Part shown: positions 23,001 to 40,179 of the stretch, one piece after another
Numbering within the stretch: the stretch's first letter is position 1
Layout: each line of letters opens with the position of its first letter
Source: Trachythela sp. YZ-2020
Taxonomy: Eukaryota > Cnidaria > Anthozoa > Malacalcyonacea > Clavulariidae
Length of the DNA: 64,000 nt
NCBI GenBank assembly: GCA_016169945.1
Contig: JADLSH010000273.1
Coordinates: 1,903,001 to 1,967,000 of the forward strand
Direction: 5' to 3'
Program-made: the position numbers and the translations under genes
The notes under the pieces: model-generated
Databases searched by the model: none
What the model saw: the letters and a program-made list of their open reading frames with translations, nothing else
Told to the model about the DNA's origin: nothing

Positions 23001-24337
23001 AAGGTTCCGCCTCAAGTGGCATTTCTAGTCATTTCCTATTCTATGGTACTGCCAGTTAATGGGTTAATAAACAGAGAGGGAGGGAGGGGTGCTGTGGGGG
23101 CGGTAGCTAAGCAACAGTGCACCATTGGTAAGGTGGTGACAACACTGGGGAAACGGCCACTGGCAAGGTTGGAAAGTAAGGTTTGTATGATTTTACTTGT
23201 GAGAGGGGAAATAGCAAAGAGCTTTTGCTCAAAGCACCAAAGTTCTGGTTATATTTTTTCAGGTAATTTGATCCTTGTAATCGCCCTGGAATCACACATT
23301 TTAGATAGTAATGACTTGTAAAAACAGTAATTCTCAGTGTAGGAAAAAGCATTAATACAGGATTCTGACATTTTGAACAAAGACCCGCAGTCAGGCAGAC
23401 CTTCTACTATGTTTCTTTTTGGTTCACTAAAACAAACTCCTTACATGCCAGACTATAAAGTTGCATTTTTGCACTGGGAATATTTTCATGGTGTGTGGCG
23501 TACTTGCACGGAAATAAAGCCAGAATGTCTGAGTACAAATGTGTTTTTAAGCGTGCAGCTGCCTCTAAATGGACAAATGTAAGGCGAAATTAGCAGATCA
23601 AGTTATTAAAATTACAAGATTTGCAAATACCAAACTTTACAGTTGACTGGCTTACACCTTCATTTATGGGTTGGATTAAATATTATTTATTAGTTTTGCA
23701 TTCCAAACATTGAGATCTGATAAAGATCAGATATAATCTCGAAGCTTTATGCATGACTGCTACTAATATTATACACAATGGTGTTAACTAAACATGAACA
23801 ATGTGCTGAATATTATTAACTATACAGAGCTGCCTAGTTTGTCTCCAAACTGTCTGAAAAATATTATTTCTTCATCTTTTTCAGGTAGTTCAGACACAAA
23901 CCACAGCAGCTTATTGCAGAATTTGTCACCTATGTTTGAATATTATAAATGGAGTTAATATAAGACAGTTTAATGTGTTAATTGCCACATGCTGTCACAG
24001 TGCTGAGCGTTTAATAATATAAACATAAACACAGTATATTAACTAGAAAAACTGCAACTATAAGTGCGTTTAGTATAATTATAAACATAAACACAGTATA
24101 TTAACTAGAAAAACTGCAACTATAAGTCTATAACTTACCAGCGAACAAGACTAGCCCTATATAAACTCCTAAATACATCCAAAACATTTTATCATGATAA
24201 TCCAACGGTGACTCGGGAATTTCAAACACTTCGTTGTGGCAGTAAACTTTCTCCCCTCGTAGAAGGCAGTACGTGGACCCATCGCACAAAATTTCGTTGG
24301 AAATATTAGCCAAAGAAGAGCAATTAATATTTGACAT
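12357..24337 (-). CDS. DUF21/CNNM-family membrane protein with CBS pair (partial, 8 exons found)
   Basis: Exons found: 24337-24139, 22680-22422, 20669-20610, 20113-20007, 18170-18085, 17635-17528, 15534-15333 and 12539-12357. All phases match up to residue 340. After that one exon (the link between the two CBS repeats) was not found, and the last coding exon is also unassigned. The protein has a short exoplasmic N-terminus, the DUF21 transmembrane domain (about 57-200), then a CorB/CNNM-type CBS pair. The family handles divalent metals such as Mg at the plasma, lysosomal or organelle membrane. The short N-terminus and the absence of a cyclic-nucleotide-binding-like domain in what I see resemble plant and fungal (Mam3-type) members more than vertebrate CNNM1-4. 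Introns carry the CTAA array, a Tigger-like element, hAT MITEs and SINEs. Confidence 0.85.
12578..12978. mobile_element. Large palindrome (foldback element)
   Basis: AATAGACAATTTGCATTATA at the left mirrors TATAATGCAAATTGTCTATT at the right. The arms (about 185 bases) nearly meet at 12765-12780, where GTATTACGTGCGGAAATTCC is followed within about 20 bases by its inverse. It sits just upstream of DUF21 exon 9. Confidence 0.85.
13055..14000. repeat. Same dispersed repeat, copies 3 and 4 as an inverted pair
   Basis: Copy 3 (13055-13195) and copy 4 (13815-14000) are in opposite orientation and about 620 bases apart, so the segment could fold back. The spacer contains a fragment with GGGAAATGCTCTCCCGG and otherwise nothing I recognise. 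Confidence 0.65.
14541..14828. repeat. CTGAAC/CTGAACAGAG tandem array
   Basis: Imperfect units of CTGAACAGAG, CTGAACTGAA and AACAAAAAACTGAACTG. It opens long low-complexity frames on the minus strand that are not genes. The pentamer matches the tail of the LINE end at 25998. Confidence 0.9.
15165..15295. repeat. GAGCT / GAACT pentanucleotide array
   Basis: About 9 GAGCT units followed by about 15 GAACT units with a few changes, ending 38 bases from the donor of DUF21 exon 7. Confidence 0.9.
15333..15534 (-). CDS. DUF21 protein exon 7 (CBS1 core)
   Basis: Residues 274-340: VVERGHSRIPVYE, then NIVGILMSKRLI and the start of the second repeat ending FNLLNKFQTGK. These are standard CBS signatures. 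It ends in phase 1 at GTAAGT. The exon that should follow, with the usual S/H-M-A-V-V strand, was not found with confidence. Confidence 0.9.
15551..15841. mobile_element. MITE-like element, AAGGCCATGTTA ends
   Basis: Begins AAGGCCATGTTAAACGG and ends CTCGCGTAACATCACATATA. It shares GAAACGCGGGC/GCCCGCGTTTC and GCATGTTTAGCAA blocks, in the opposite orientation, with 25928-26705. Immediately upstream of DUF21 exon 7. Confidence 0.6.
15975..17500. repeat. Dispersed repeat containing a CTAA array of about 1.2 kb
   Basis: The flanks (GGGGTGCAATAAATCGCACT at 16003 and TTCAAATCGTTCAAATCTTA at 17453) match one uninterrupted copy at 30225-30490. Between them is 16112-17354, almost pure CTAA with occasional GACCAACTAACT, CCTA and GGACC variants in a higher-order pattern. 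It lies between DUF21 exons 6 and 7. Confidence 0.9.
17528..17635 (-). CDS. DUF21 protein exon 6 (start of CBS pair)
   Basis: Exactly 36 codons, phase 0 to 0, residues 238-273. It codes GTLDMRNKTVADAYTPL and then VFMFDIDEKMTQENMNK, the linker and first strand of the CBS1 repeat. It lies next to a SINE-tail array (17675-18055). Confidence 0.9.
17675..18055 (+). repeat. SINE-tail tandem array, about 3 units of 113 bp
   Basis: Unit words: TACTGGATAGCTCTATCAGT, TCTAAACTGTTCTCCCTAGA, GGTCCAGTAAG and CCAGTGTTACTACAGGAGGA. Same unit as in 28655-29570 and 31850-32370. Confidence 0.9.
18085..18170 (-). CDS. DUF21 protein exon 5 (acidic helical linker)
   Basis: Residues 209-237: ELKELVAMH, then an acidic stretch and EEPLTGDEVLIIK, the helical bundle that precedes the CBS pair in CNNM/CorC proteins. 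Acceptor TTTAG at 18172-18171. The exon ends in phase 0. Confidence 0.88.
18297..18610 (+). mobile_element. tRNA-derived SINE (near full length)
   Basis: Head GTGTGGCGCAGTCGTCAGAG with GTTCGATTCTCG as box B, body GGGTTTTCTCCGGGCACTCC and TTTCCTCCCACAGGG, and tail to GTCCCAATGGGAAGTGAGC and ATGTATGTATTG. Confidence 0.88.
19058..19608. mobile_element. Tigger/pogo-like MITE filled with a 17-bp tandem array
   Basis: The ends CAGTGGAACCCCG and CGGGGTTCCACTG are inverse and flanked by TA, the pattern of pogo/Tigger elements. Nearly all of the interior is about 26 copies of the 17-base unit CCACCCCGTTAATACGG, with one break at 19190-19235. It lies in an intron of the DUF21 gene. Confidence 0.88.
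20007..20113 (-). CDS. DUF21 protein exon 4 (last membrane helix and amphipathic link)
   Basis: Residues 173-208. The hydrophobic run FLMLLMFIIAWPIAKLLD carries the conserved Trp-Pro, followed by the link VLGVEHSTFFRRA to the cytosolic part. Acceptor TTTAG, donor GTAATA, phase 1. Confidence 0.9.
20185..20345 (-). mobile_element. Second SINE family, 5'-shortened copy
   Basis: CGGCCCTGTGATTCCGGTGC and CCAACTGAGC (reverse tRNA-like part), then GCTCCTGGCTAGGTCTAAAA and ATTCCATCTACAAACACCAT, as in 11513-11868. The box-B half of the tRNA is missing. Confidence 0.7.
20610..20669 (-). CDS. DUF21 protein exon 3 (60-base micro-exon)
   Basis: Completes the Glu codon after FGE and reads VLPQALCTRYGLAIGAFFA, the conserved P-Q-A/C-x-R-Y-G loop and helix of DUF21 proteins. 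Acceptor CTCAG, donor GTAAGT, phases 2 to 2. Confidence 0.9.
21140..21365. repeat. Copies of the TTAACCCATTA palindromic element
   Basis: One degenerate and one fuller copy of the unit arrayed at 4544-5211, with the same linker between them, within intron 2 of the DUF21 gene. Confidence 0.8.
21799..22323. mobile_element. hAT-like MITE with 8-bp target duplication
   Basis: The ends TAGGCTGTTGCGAT and ATCGCAACAGCCTA are perfect inverted repeats. Flanks TGATGTGG and TGATGGGG form an 8-bp duplication with one mismatch. The interior near the ends is rich in ATCGATAT. It has no transposase, and lies 98 bases below DUF21 exon 2. Confidence 0.85.
22422..22680 (-). CDS. DUF21 protein exon 2 (core of the transmembrane domain)
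   Basis: Residues 67-152. It opens with GLMSGLTMGLLSLD, the hallmark DUF21 helix that lines the ion path, followed by a juxtamembrane Lys/His stretch and two more hydrophobic helices ending LLFGE. The donor is GTATGT, phase 2. A hAT-like MITE lies about 100 bases beyond the donor. Confidence 0.9.
22765..23067. repeat. TTAACCCATTA element split by an insertion
   Basis: The two halves of one palindromic unit are separated by about 210 bases. The inserted stretch begins and ends with the inverted pair ATAGGAAATGACC / GTCATTTCCTAT (22848-23043), so a second small inverted-repeat element has inserted into the first. Confidence 0.6.
24139..24337 (-). CDS. DUF21 protein exon 1 (N-terminus, first membrane helix)
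   Basis: ATG at 24337; residues 1-66 plus one base. A short Cys-containing N-terminus (C6, C18, C24, C33) leads into the first hydrophobic helix (MFWMYLGVYIGLVLFA). The exon ends at a GTAAGT donor in phase 1. The cysteines may form exoplasmic disulfides (inference). Confidence 0.82.
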
Positions 24338-24564
24338 TATTTACACAAAGAAATAGGTTATATCTGTGAAGGTATATTGTAAGAACGGCAAAAATGTGGT
24401 GTTGTCTTGCTCAATATACTTGAAGGAAGCTGCAAGTCCAGATGGTTCCAAATGACTTGTGTTTTACCAGAGTTCAGAGTTCATGTCCTCTGAGTTCATG
24501 TGTTGACTTAGACAAGAGCCCACGGAATTGTGCACAGCGCTGCTTGGATACTTCATCTTATCCT

Positions 24565-25645
24565 CCAACAACTGCAACGAACCACAAACATCCCTAAACA
24601 ATCACAAACAACTACATGCAACCACAAACAACCCTATGGAAACACAAACAAACACAAACGACCACAAACAATCCTATGCAACCACAAACAACGACAAACG
24701 ACCAGAAACAACCCTATGCAACCAAAAGCAACTACAAACAACCTTAAACGACCACAAACAACCCCATGCAACCACAAACAACTACAAACGACCACAAACA
24801 ACCCTAGGCAACCAAAAACAACTATAAACAACCCTATGCAGCCACAAACAACTATAAACAACTATAAACGACCACAAACAACCCTAGGCAACCAAAAACA
24901 ACTATAAACAACCACAAACAACCCTATGCAACCACAAACAACTATAAACAACTATAAACGACCAGAAACAACCAGAAACAACCCTAGGCAACTAAAAACA
25001 ACTACAAACAACCCTATGCAGCCACAAACAACTATAAACGACCATAAACGACCAGAAACAACCCTAGGCAACTAAAAACAACTACAAACAACCCTATGCA
25101 GCCACAAACAACTATAAACGACCAGAAACGACCAGAAACAACCCTAGGCAACTAAAAACAACTACAAACAACCCTATGCAGCCACAAACAACTATAAACG
25201 ACCAGAAACAACCCTAGGCAACTAAAAACAACTACAAACAACCCTATGCAGCCACAAACAACTATAAACGACCAGAAACAACCCTAGGCAACTAAAAACA
25301 ACTACAAACAACCCTATGCAGCCACAAACAACTATAAACGACCAGAAACAACCCTAGGCAACTAAAAACAACTACAAACAACCCTATGCAGCCACAAACA
25401 ACTATAAACGACCAGAAACAACCCTAGGCAACTAAAAACAACTACAAACAACCCTGTGCAGCCACAAACAACTATAAACGACCAGAAACAACCCTAGGCA
25501 ACTAAAACCAACTACAAAGAGCCACAAACGACCAGAAACAACCCTACGCAAACACAAACAACTATAAACAACCACAAACGACCAAAAACAAACAACCAAA
25601 AACAAACGACCAAAAACAAACGACCAGAAACAACAGGCAAACAAA
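24565..25645. repeat. 70-bp tandem array, ACAAAC-rich
   Basis: The mature period is exactly 70 bases (for example ACCAGAAACAACCCTAGGCA at 25201 and 25271). Units at the left end are more irregular. It starts about 230 bases upstream of the DUF21 start codon. Confidence 0.92.
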
Positions 25646-25927
25646 AACAACCATAATTGTCCATAAAGAATCACGAACTATATAAACCAAGGTCACTTTA
25701 AAAAAATATTACACCATTTTCTCCAACAAAATCTAATTTCAATTTTATAGTTTTCCAGTTAATTTATATACATCAGTGAACAGAATTGTTCACCATTATA
25801 ACAAAGCTCCTATATTGATATTTTTTATTTTTTTTATATATCTACATATATTATCAACTATATTTTAAACTTGATTTACGCGCAACCAACAAAACTAATC
25901 AGAAATAACAGAACAAAGTTAGTTTTA

Positions 25928-26705
25928 AGGCCATGTTACACGAGGCAATATTTAGTGCAACTTACAACGCAATTTTTGACACTGAGCGATGTTAGGTACT
26001 GAACTGAACTGAACTGAACTGAACTTTTATTTAGTCACGGTAAACTCATCAGGATTTACAGTAGAGTAAAAATTTAAATATATATATATACTGTATTACA
26101 AAAATTTACGTACACGCTTATAAAACACATAACTATTAAGATATATACCTGGTTTCCAAGAGTGCCGTGAATACAAGTTTAAAATTTATCGAATAAAATT
26201 GCTGCAATCAGACTTAAATTTACGCAAAGTATTAACTTGACGTAACTCATTAGGAAGAGAGTTCCACAGTACCGCACCACTGTAGCTGAAACTATTTTTT
26301 AGAAAATTTGTTCGTGGTTGAATTTGTATTAAGTATATTTACATTTAAAGAAATTGTAAACATGAATCTCGTTTTACTTTGCCGATGCTTTTTTTGCTAA
26401 ACATGCCCAGAAGGTAATAAAGGAATAATGAGAATAACGGGGAATGAAACGCGGGCCATGTTCACCGAGGGGCAATTTTTTATTTTTTTGACATTTTTCG
26501 ATATTTTTGTGATTTGTCTATTTTTTGTGATTTTTTTTTGCTGATTTTTTTGTGATTTTTCTGAAGGCGTACGAGATTTAAATCAGTGATTTGCCCCTCG
26601 ATGTTCACTGTTTTTCTGTACGTACATTTCTATAGATAACATGGGCTATGGCTCTGTGCAGAAATGGCATTGCAAGTTGCAGCAAAAATTGCCGTGTAAC
26701 ATATG
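25928..26705. mobile_element. MITE-like element with two later insertions
   Basis: Begins AAGGCCATGTTACACGAGG and ends TTGCCGTGTAACAT. It is split by the LINE 3' end at 25998-26340 and by a small element at about 26450-26620 whose ends are GTTCACCGAGGGGCAA and TTGCCCCTCGATGTTCAC. Confidence 0.65.
25998..26340 (-). mobile_element. LINE 3' end with pentanucleotide tail
   Basis: On the minus strand 26338-26186 reads KNSFSYSGAVLWNSLPNELR and ends KFKSDCSNFIR-stop, the usual C-terminus of a CR1/L2-type ORF2. The 3' end carries four copies of the pentamer GAACT/AGTTC (25998-26023). The piece is inserted inside a MITE-like unit (25928-26705). Confidence 0.75.
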
Positions 26706-26761
26706 ATGTTGATTATTTTAGGTGTAGTTGGAGTTATATATATATACTCATTTCCTTTTCA

Positions 26762-34952
<8,191 letters not shown>

Positions 34953-35134
34953 ATTAAATAGATAGTGCAGACTTTAAACAAGCTTTTAAACAGCAAAAAT
35001 CTTTCGTTTTAAGCCAAGTCTTGTTTGCCAACAAATTGAATTGTTTTGCTCTGATATTTAAATATTGAAGGTCGGAAGTTGTATAAAGGTCAACCAAGGG
35101 TACCCCCCGAAAACGACCTCAGTTGACCTTCCTT

Positions 35135-35520
35135 AACGTAGAGGGGGCGTTGGTGGGGCAGGGTTAGTGCATGTGCCTTTCATCTCTGTAATCGGGGTTC
35201 ATTATTCCTGTATTTCTCTTACTATAATTTAGACTGTCATGTTGCTGTGAGAAGAGTACTTCCAGTTTGACTCTACCAAACATGGAACACTGCAAATTCT
35301 ATCCAGGCACTCCGGTTTCCTCCTGTAGTAACCGGCTGGGCCAATAACGGATTCCCCACTACTGAACTTATCAGGAGAACATTTTTAAAAGAATTGATAA
35401 AGCTATTCCAAAATACACGAAGTTAGTTTAGTTTATATTCCTCCTGTAGTAACACTGGAGCAATACTGGGAGGCCCTCGCTGAAACTCTAGAGAACAGTT
35501 TAGAACTGATAAAGCTCCAT
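35135..35520 (+). mobile_element. tRNA-derived SINE with duplicated tail
   Basis: A decayed tRNA-like head (GCAGGGTTAGTGCATGTGCC, GGGGTTCATTATTCC as box B) is followed by a spacer, CACTCCGGTTTCCTCCTG and two tail units. It links the 113-bp array unit to a SINE. Confidence 0.6.
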
Positions 35521-35770
35521 CAACAAGGAAGAACACCAGCAACAGCAGCAGCGACAACAATAACAACAGCAACAACTAATTCAATATCAAAAACACAACC
35601 ACAACAGACTTAATTGAAATTTAATTGATTGACTTGTGCATACCAATCACAATGTACAAAATATATGTACAAAACTTAATTGAAATTGAAATATATGAAT
35701 ATATGTATAATTAATTTTTGTGCCACCAGGGCAATGTCATAACCTAGATATATGATTAGTTGTTAACTAG

Positions 35771-36001
35771 CTATACTACACAATTCAGGTCTTGTCTGCC
35801 TGTACAATAACTATACAAGTGTGTCTGTGAATTGTCTGAGATATTATGCAAAAAGAGGCTATCTGGACCTGATTCTAAGCTTTGCAATTGACCAACACGT
35901 TCAATTAATTCTCTGGCCATCGTCTTAAACAGCTTCTGAACATTAGTTGCATCTTTCGCACTTGTTTCCCAAGGGTGGATACAATATAGGCTGGCAAGCT
36001 C
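35771..36001 (-). CDS. Rab-like exon 4 (G5, variable tail, stop)
   Basis: Acceptor TATAG; codes ELASLYCIHPWETSAKDATN, the last helix, then a tail without a Cys-pair prenylation site, and TAG at 35773-35771. Another donor downstream that restores a CC motif cannot be excluded. Confidence 0.85.
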   Translation of the reverse strand, partial: ELASLYCIHPWETSAKDATNVQKLFKTMARELIERVGQLQSLESGPDSLFLHNISDNSQTHLYSYCTGRQDLNCVV

Positions 36002-38545
36002 CTATAAGTGAAGTTGAGAATGGATGAACAAAATAGAATTATTATAAACTGCATTTGGCTTATATGATATATCACACTTTAGGGGAGCACAAATATAATA
36101 CAGGAGCACACTAAATAGTAAATAATTATTCATTGATGGCACAATGGTGTGACGTGTTCCTTTCGCCTAACTGTGACTGTATTTGATTCCTTTATTATGC
36201 AATTTTCTGATTATAATTTCTCCTCAATTTTCATATATTAAAAGAGAGTGTTTCCAGCTTGCTTCTAACCAAACACCAAAGGTTTTTTCTAGATACTATA
36301 GTCAGTTTCTACCTGTAGTAAAACTGGACAAACAAGAGACTGTAGGGAGAACAGCTTAATTATATAGAGTTAGTTAATGCAATGCAGCTAGTATTGACTA
36401 TAAATGATTTAATAATGTAGTAATTCAATATACCTCAAACAAGTTCTGGTCAACCTGCCTTTCTTCTAAAAGGTCATGTTTGTTTCCAACTAGTGCAATA
36501 TAAGTTGTGCCTCTATATATTGAACAAAAATAATCCTTTATAAGGGAATAATTATGATATAGGGTAAATTCCAACAGGCAACAATGCAATAAAATGGCAA
36601 CATACTGAGAATGAAATAGCCAACAACATCAATAAGGTAAAAACATTTTATAGTGAGATTTTGAATGCGACATTAGGCAACCTTTTAAAACAGCAATGTT
36701 ACTACATTTGAAAATCTGACAAGCAACATGCATACCCCCTTAAAAGGCCCATATTATCCCCATTGGACTCTTAGTCTAGGGGGAATTACTGGTTTACTAA
36801 CAGAGCTAATTGCAGTAATAAATGAAGTTAGTTTCTTTCAGGTTATAATACTTCTTACTTAAGTATAATATTGGATGCATAAGAGAATTGGTCCATACTG
36901 AGCCTCTTAGGAAGAACAGTTTAGAACTGATGGAAGTGATATAGAGCAATGCAGTATACCTAAAAGTGAGTTTGGTTTAGATTTCATATAACAAAGCATC
37001 AATTCTTTCCTCACCCAACAACTCTCCTAAAAGCATGAATCCAATGATCCCTCACTTCTTCAAATGATTTTCTTGAAGTTAAATCAAACACAATAATCGC
37101 AGCATCAGCATTTCTATAATACTGACTCGTCAGCGACTTGAATCTTTCCTCGCCTGCAGTGTCCCATAATGTCAGCTATAACATTGAGATTAAATAAAAA
37201 TATACTTCAGTATAAATAGTTTGTCTGACGATGAGCTGATAACTCAAAATTGTGAATAAGCTGACTCTGTTAGTCAGTGCATGGCCAGTCACATGCAGCT
37301 GAATACATAATAGGCAGATTTCTCAGCCCAAGCAGATTAATTTTGAATATATTATGGGTTCGATATTACCATTTTGTTTGAATCTTCGTTTTCCCAAAGG
37401 TAGCCAAGCAAGAACAATTCAATCAATAATGAATTGTTTTGATAATAACATGTAAAAAGTGATGTACAATTGTACATCATGCACATGCACTGAAGATTAT
37501 CCTATGAAAGTTCCCATGTCGACCCGCTTTGCAGACTTGTTCCATGATTGGTTTGAACCAAGTCCACGAAGCATGGTCCCTTGACTAAATTCCCATCAAA
37601 GGGCCTTTGCTTGAAACATCAAGAAGCATTTTCATCTCTTTTAAATTAAATGGCTGTCATGTACTTCACAAAACAGTTATTATATTCTAATTTGCTGCGG
37701 CAGATGCTGGACCCACAAGGTTAACAAATTATATCTGTCAATGTCACTTGTTAAAGATGTGTCCTACTTTGTCATTTAACTGCATCTAGTTTTAGGGAAA
37801 ATAGTCACCACTGGAACACTAAATAGTTAACCAGACTATCTACCATCTATCTTAGTTTCTTCCCCAATAGGGATCTGTCTACCCTTTTGTTTACCCATTA
37901 ATATAGACAAGTCGCAGAGAAATTATTCACCATATTGCTTCCTAATTTTTCAACCTAATTTTATAGTCTAAAGCCAGGGCATGTATGTTACTCGTAAGTA
38001 TTGGCCATTAATGGATTTAACCCATTAGTGTGCAAACGGTGCAATGCATCCAGATCGATGCACCCTACTTTAGGATTTTACTCTACCTAACGCCAGACGA
38101 TTTTACTCGTCACTGGTAGGGTACTGCCAGTTAAATGGGTTAATTAACAAAACTTTCTACCAGACTGTCTCTAATTGTTAACCCATTAGCTGCCAATGTG
38201 CCCAGATGTGCCCTACTTAGTGTTTTACTCTGCCTAACGCCAGACGATTTTACTCGTCAGTAGTAGGCCAGTAGGGTACTGCCAATTATTATGGGTTTTG
38301 TACAAATTCAAAAATATGCAAGCTGTCAAAATTTTGAACAGTTGTACCTGCACAGAGTCCAAACCAATTCTCAAGCTCTGTGTAGAGAAACCCACACCGA
38401 TCGTATGCGATGGAACATCTTCGAATTCGTCAAATTGAAACCTTTTTAGAAGGCTTGATTTTCCTACACCTTTTGAACCCAAAACGATGATTTTGAATGA
38501 ATATTTTGGCTCGTCTTCCCAGCTTCGACGATGTCTGTCAGCCAT
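35771..38545 (-). CDS. Rab-like small GTPase (4 exons, complete, 222 aa)
   Basis: Exons 38545-38348, 37175-37015, 36512-36434 and 36001-35771 total 669 bases with matching phases. G1 is GSKGVGKS (23-30). Switch I carries SHTIGVGF, G3 is WDTAGEE (70-76), G4 is GNKHDL (129-134) and G5 is ETSAK (158-162). A non-catalytic MADRHRRSWEDEPKYSFK extension comes first. The protein should be a membrane-traffic switch. It ends NCVV: there is a Cys at the third position from the end, but no CC, CXC or CAAX box, so normal double prenylation is not evident. The subfamily was not recognised. The upstream frame starting at 38569 uses a TTG, so the ATG at 38545 was preferred. Confidence 0.9.
36121..36370 (+). 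mobile_element. Decayed SINE of the same group
   Basis: A faint tRNA-like start (TGGCACAATGGTGTGACG), the AAGAGAGTGTTTCCAGCTTG spacer and one tail unit (CTACCTGTAGTAAAACTGG). It sits in the last intron of the Rab-like gene. Confidence 0.45.
36434..36512 (-). CDS. Rab-like exon 3 (G4 NKxD)
   Basis: Acceptor TATAG; codes GTTYIALVGNKHDLLEERQV and the start of the next helix. The donor is GTATAT, phase 0. Confidence 0.9.
37015..37175 (-). CDS. Rab-like exon 2 (G3, switch II)
   Basis: Acceptor TATAG; codes LTLWDTAGEERFKSLTSQYY through FRRVVG, including the RabF-like YYRNADAAIIVFD strand. The donor is GTGAGG, phase 2. Confidence 0.9.
37593..37626 (+). ncRNA. Hammerhead-like motif, decayed copy
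   Basis: AAAGGGCCTTTGCTTGAAAC then ATCAAGAAGCATTTTC. It shares downstream words with the 42055 copy (TTAAATGGCTG against TTCGATGGCTG), so these two form one subfamily. Confidence 0.45.
38015..38300. repeat. Copies of the TTAACCCATTA palindromic element (reverse)
   Basis: Two units in reverse orientation, ending about 48 bases from the donor of Rab-like exon 1. Confidence 0.8.
38348..38545 (-). CDS. Rab-like exon 1 (G1, switch I)
   Basis: 66 codons, phase 0 at the GTACAA donor. P-loop GSKGVGKSSLL and switch I Thr within SHTIGVGF. Confidence 0.88.
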
Positions 38546-38703
38546 AACATTTTCAGATTTTAATTGCAACGTTAATTTTTCCCGGAATAAATATGGTAAT
38601 ATATAATAAATGCGATTTAATCATGTGCGGTACGGCGGAAGGAAAGCGAGTTGCGGAATAATGAATTGCGGATTATTGTATTGCGGATTGAAGTAGAATG
38701 TGG

Positions 38704-38731
38704 CAACGAAGGGCCTTCGCTCGAAGTCATT
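38704..38731 (+). ncRNA. Hammerhead-like motif, decayed copy
   Basis: AACGAAGGGCCTTCGCTCGA, with GAAA shortened to GAA. It is followed by CTTGATCTTAAAGACC, similar to the sequence after the 31135 copy (TTGATCCTAAACACTC). Confidence 0.45.
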
Positions 38732-38955
38732 TTTGAATTTGTCAGATAACTTGATCTTAAAGACCTGAAGCTTATAATAATTTAGATAGAAGAGAAAAAT
38801 TACTGGAGAATGGAAGGCATAAGATTTGAAATATAAAAAATAGTTTAAAGCGATCAACCACGTATATGATTCATGATATTCAAATATTTTTGCAATGACT
38901 TGAGTATATTCATCACTTTTTAAAAACGTTATATTTCGTTTCAGTCTAGAATAAT

Positions 38956-39731
38956 GCACTAGTCAATTGAAACCCCGGCCCCCCACCCCCCGGGAGTGTG
39001 CGGGGAATTTAACATTTCTCGAGTGTTAAAATCCCGGCCTTAAAATGTTGTCCATTTGTTAAAATGCCCGGCTTGCCAGACCGATCATATAGCTTTCCAA
39101 AGTCTAGTTTTCATCTAGTTGCCTGATATGTTATTTCTGATATAAAATCGCGCTGTTACATTACATTATGTATATTACATTACATTATTCAACTCACTCC
39201 CCATTGGGGCTTTTCAGTGGCCGGTTACTTCAAGTATCTAGCTTACCTATATTATGTACTTAGCCTACATTATTTATTTTTACAATTGTGATATTACTTT
39301 CCTAATCTGTCTATCCTGACCCACCCAGTCAACTTTCCCTGTGGGAGGAAACCGGAGTGCCCGGAGAAAACCCACGACTTTCGACAGAGCGTTGACTTAC
39401 TCTTTTCACATGAGTGTGATGAGTAAAGTCCTCAACGAGAATCGAACTCAAGACTCAGAGGTTAAAGTGTGCTTGCTCTGACGACTGCGCCACCGAAGCC
39501 CTAGGGAGCTGTCAAAGAAGAAAGTCTGGCGAAGGTGTGTCATTTAAGTCGAAGGCTCTACGAGAGTTAAATTCCCGGCATTTTATCCCGGCATTTGTGT
39601 CAGTGTTAAAACCCCGGGTAGCATGATGGCAACGTTTGTTAAAACTCTGTATTTCCCCCGCAAAGTCCCGTTAAAACTTCGCATATTCCCGGGTGTGGGA
39701 GGTGGGGGGCGGGGTTTCAATTGACTAGTGC
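38956..39731. mobile_element. Inverted-repeat element with a SINE nested inside
   Basis: GCACTAGTCAATTGAAACCC at the left and GGGTTTCAATTGACTAGTGC at the right are exact inverse ends, and ATAAT lies on both sides (38951-38955, 39732-39736). The interior repeats TTAAAATCCCGGC-type words. A tRNA-derived SINE occupies about 39185-39500. Confidence 0.85.
39185..39500 (-). mobile_element. tRNA-derived SINE nested in an inverted-repeat element
   Basis: Same head, body and tail words as 18297-18610, reversed, inserted within the element 38956-39731. Confidence 0.88.
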
Positions 39732-40179
39732 ATAATATATGCGAATGTTTTAAGCAATCAGCATTCAAAATTCGTGTCCGAATTATTCCTACAAGATTAA
39801 TTTAACATTTTACAAGTAGTTCAAATACTAACCAGGCAATTTTTTAAACATATAGGCTTCTAGAACTTAATAGGCAAAAATTTTGAAGCAATCGTCTTAT
39901 TCTGTCAAAACAACTGTTCAGTCGACTTAATGAAAATAACCCCGATATAAAAACGAGGCATGAGATTAAACAGGCTAAAAATTCTTACAATGTGTCATAT
40001 ATTCTGTATTTATTCCCCTAGTTTTTGGTCTGATCATTCTTTTAACTTATGTCAATTAAGAGAAAATTGTGACAAGTGAAAATTTTCGGAGTACTAGTTA
40101 CATTTTTTCTGCTCGTAGCTGAAATCGCCATTTTCAATATTGTACAGTATTTATCGGAAAAGTAAAATAATTTTAAAAT

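Noticed and set aside
24565..25674. Protein-coding frames over the ACAAAC array
   Set aside because: Low-complexity Thr/Asn/Gln or Val/Cys/Leu translations of the 70-bp repeat on both strands.
38545..38569. Earlier start for the Rab-like protein at 38569
   Set aside because: That codon is TTG. The ATG at 38545 is the first normal start.
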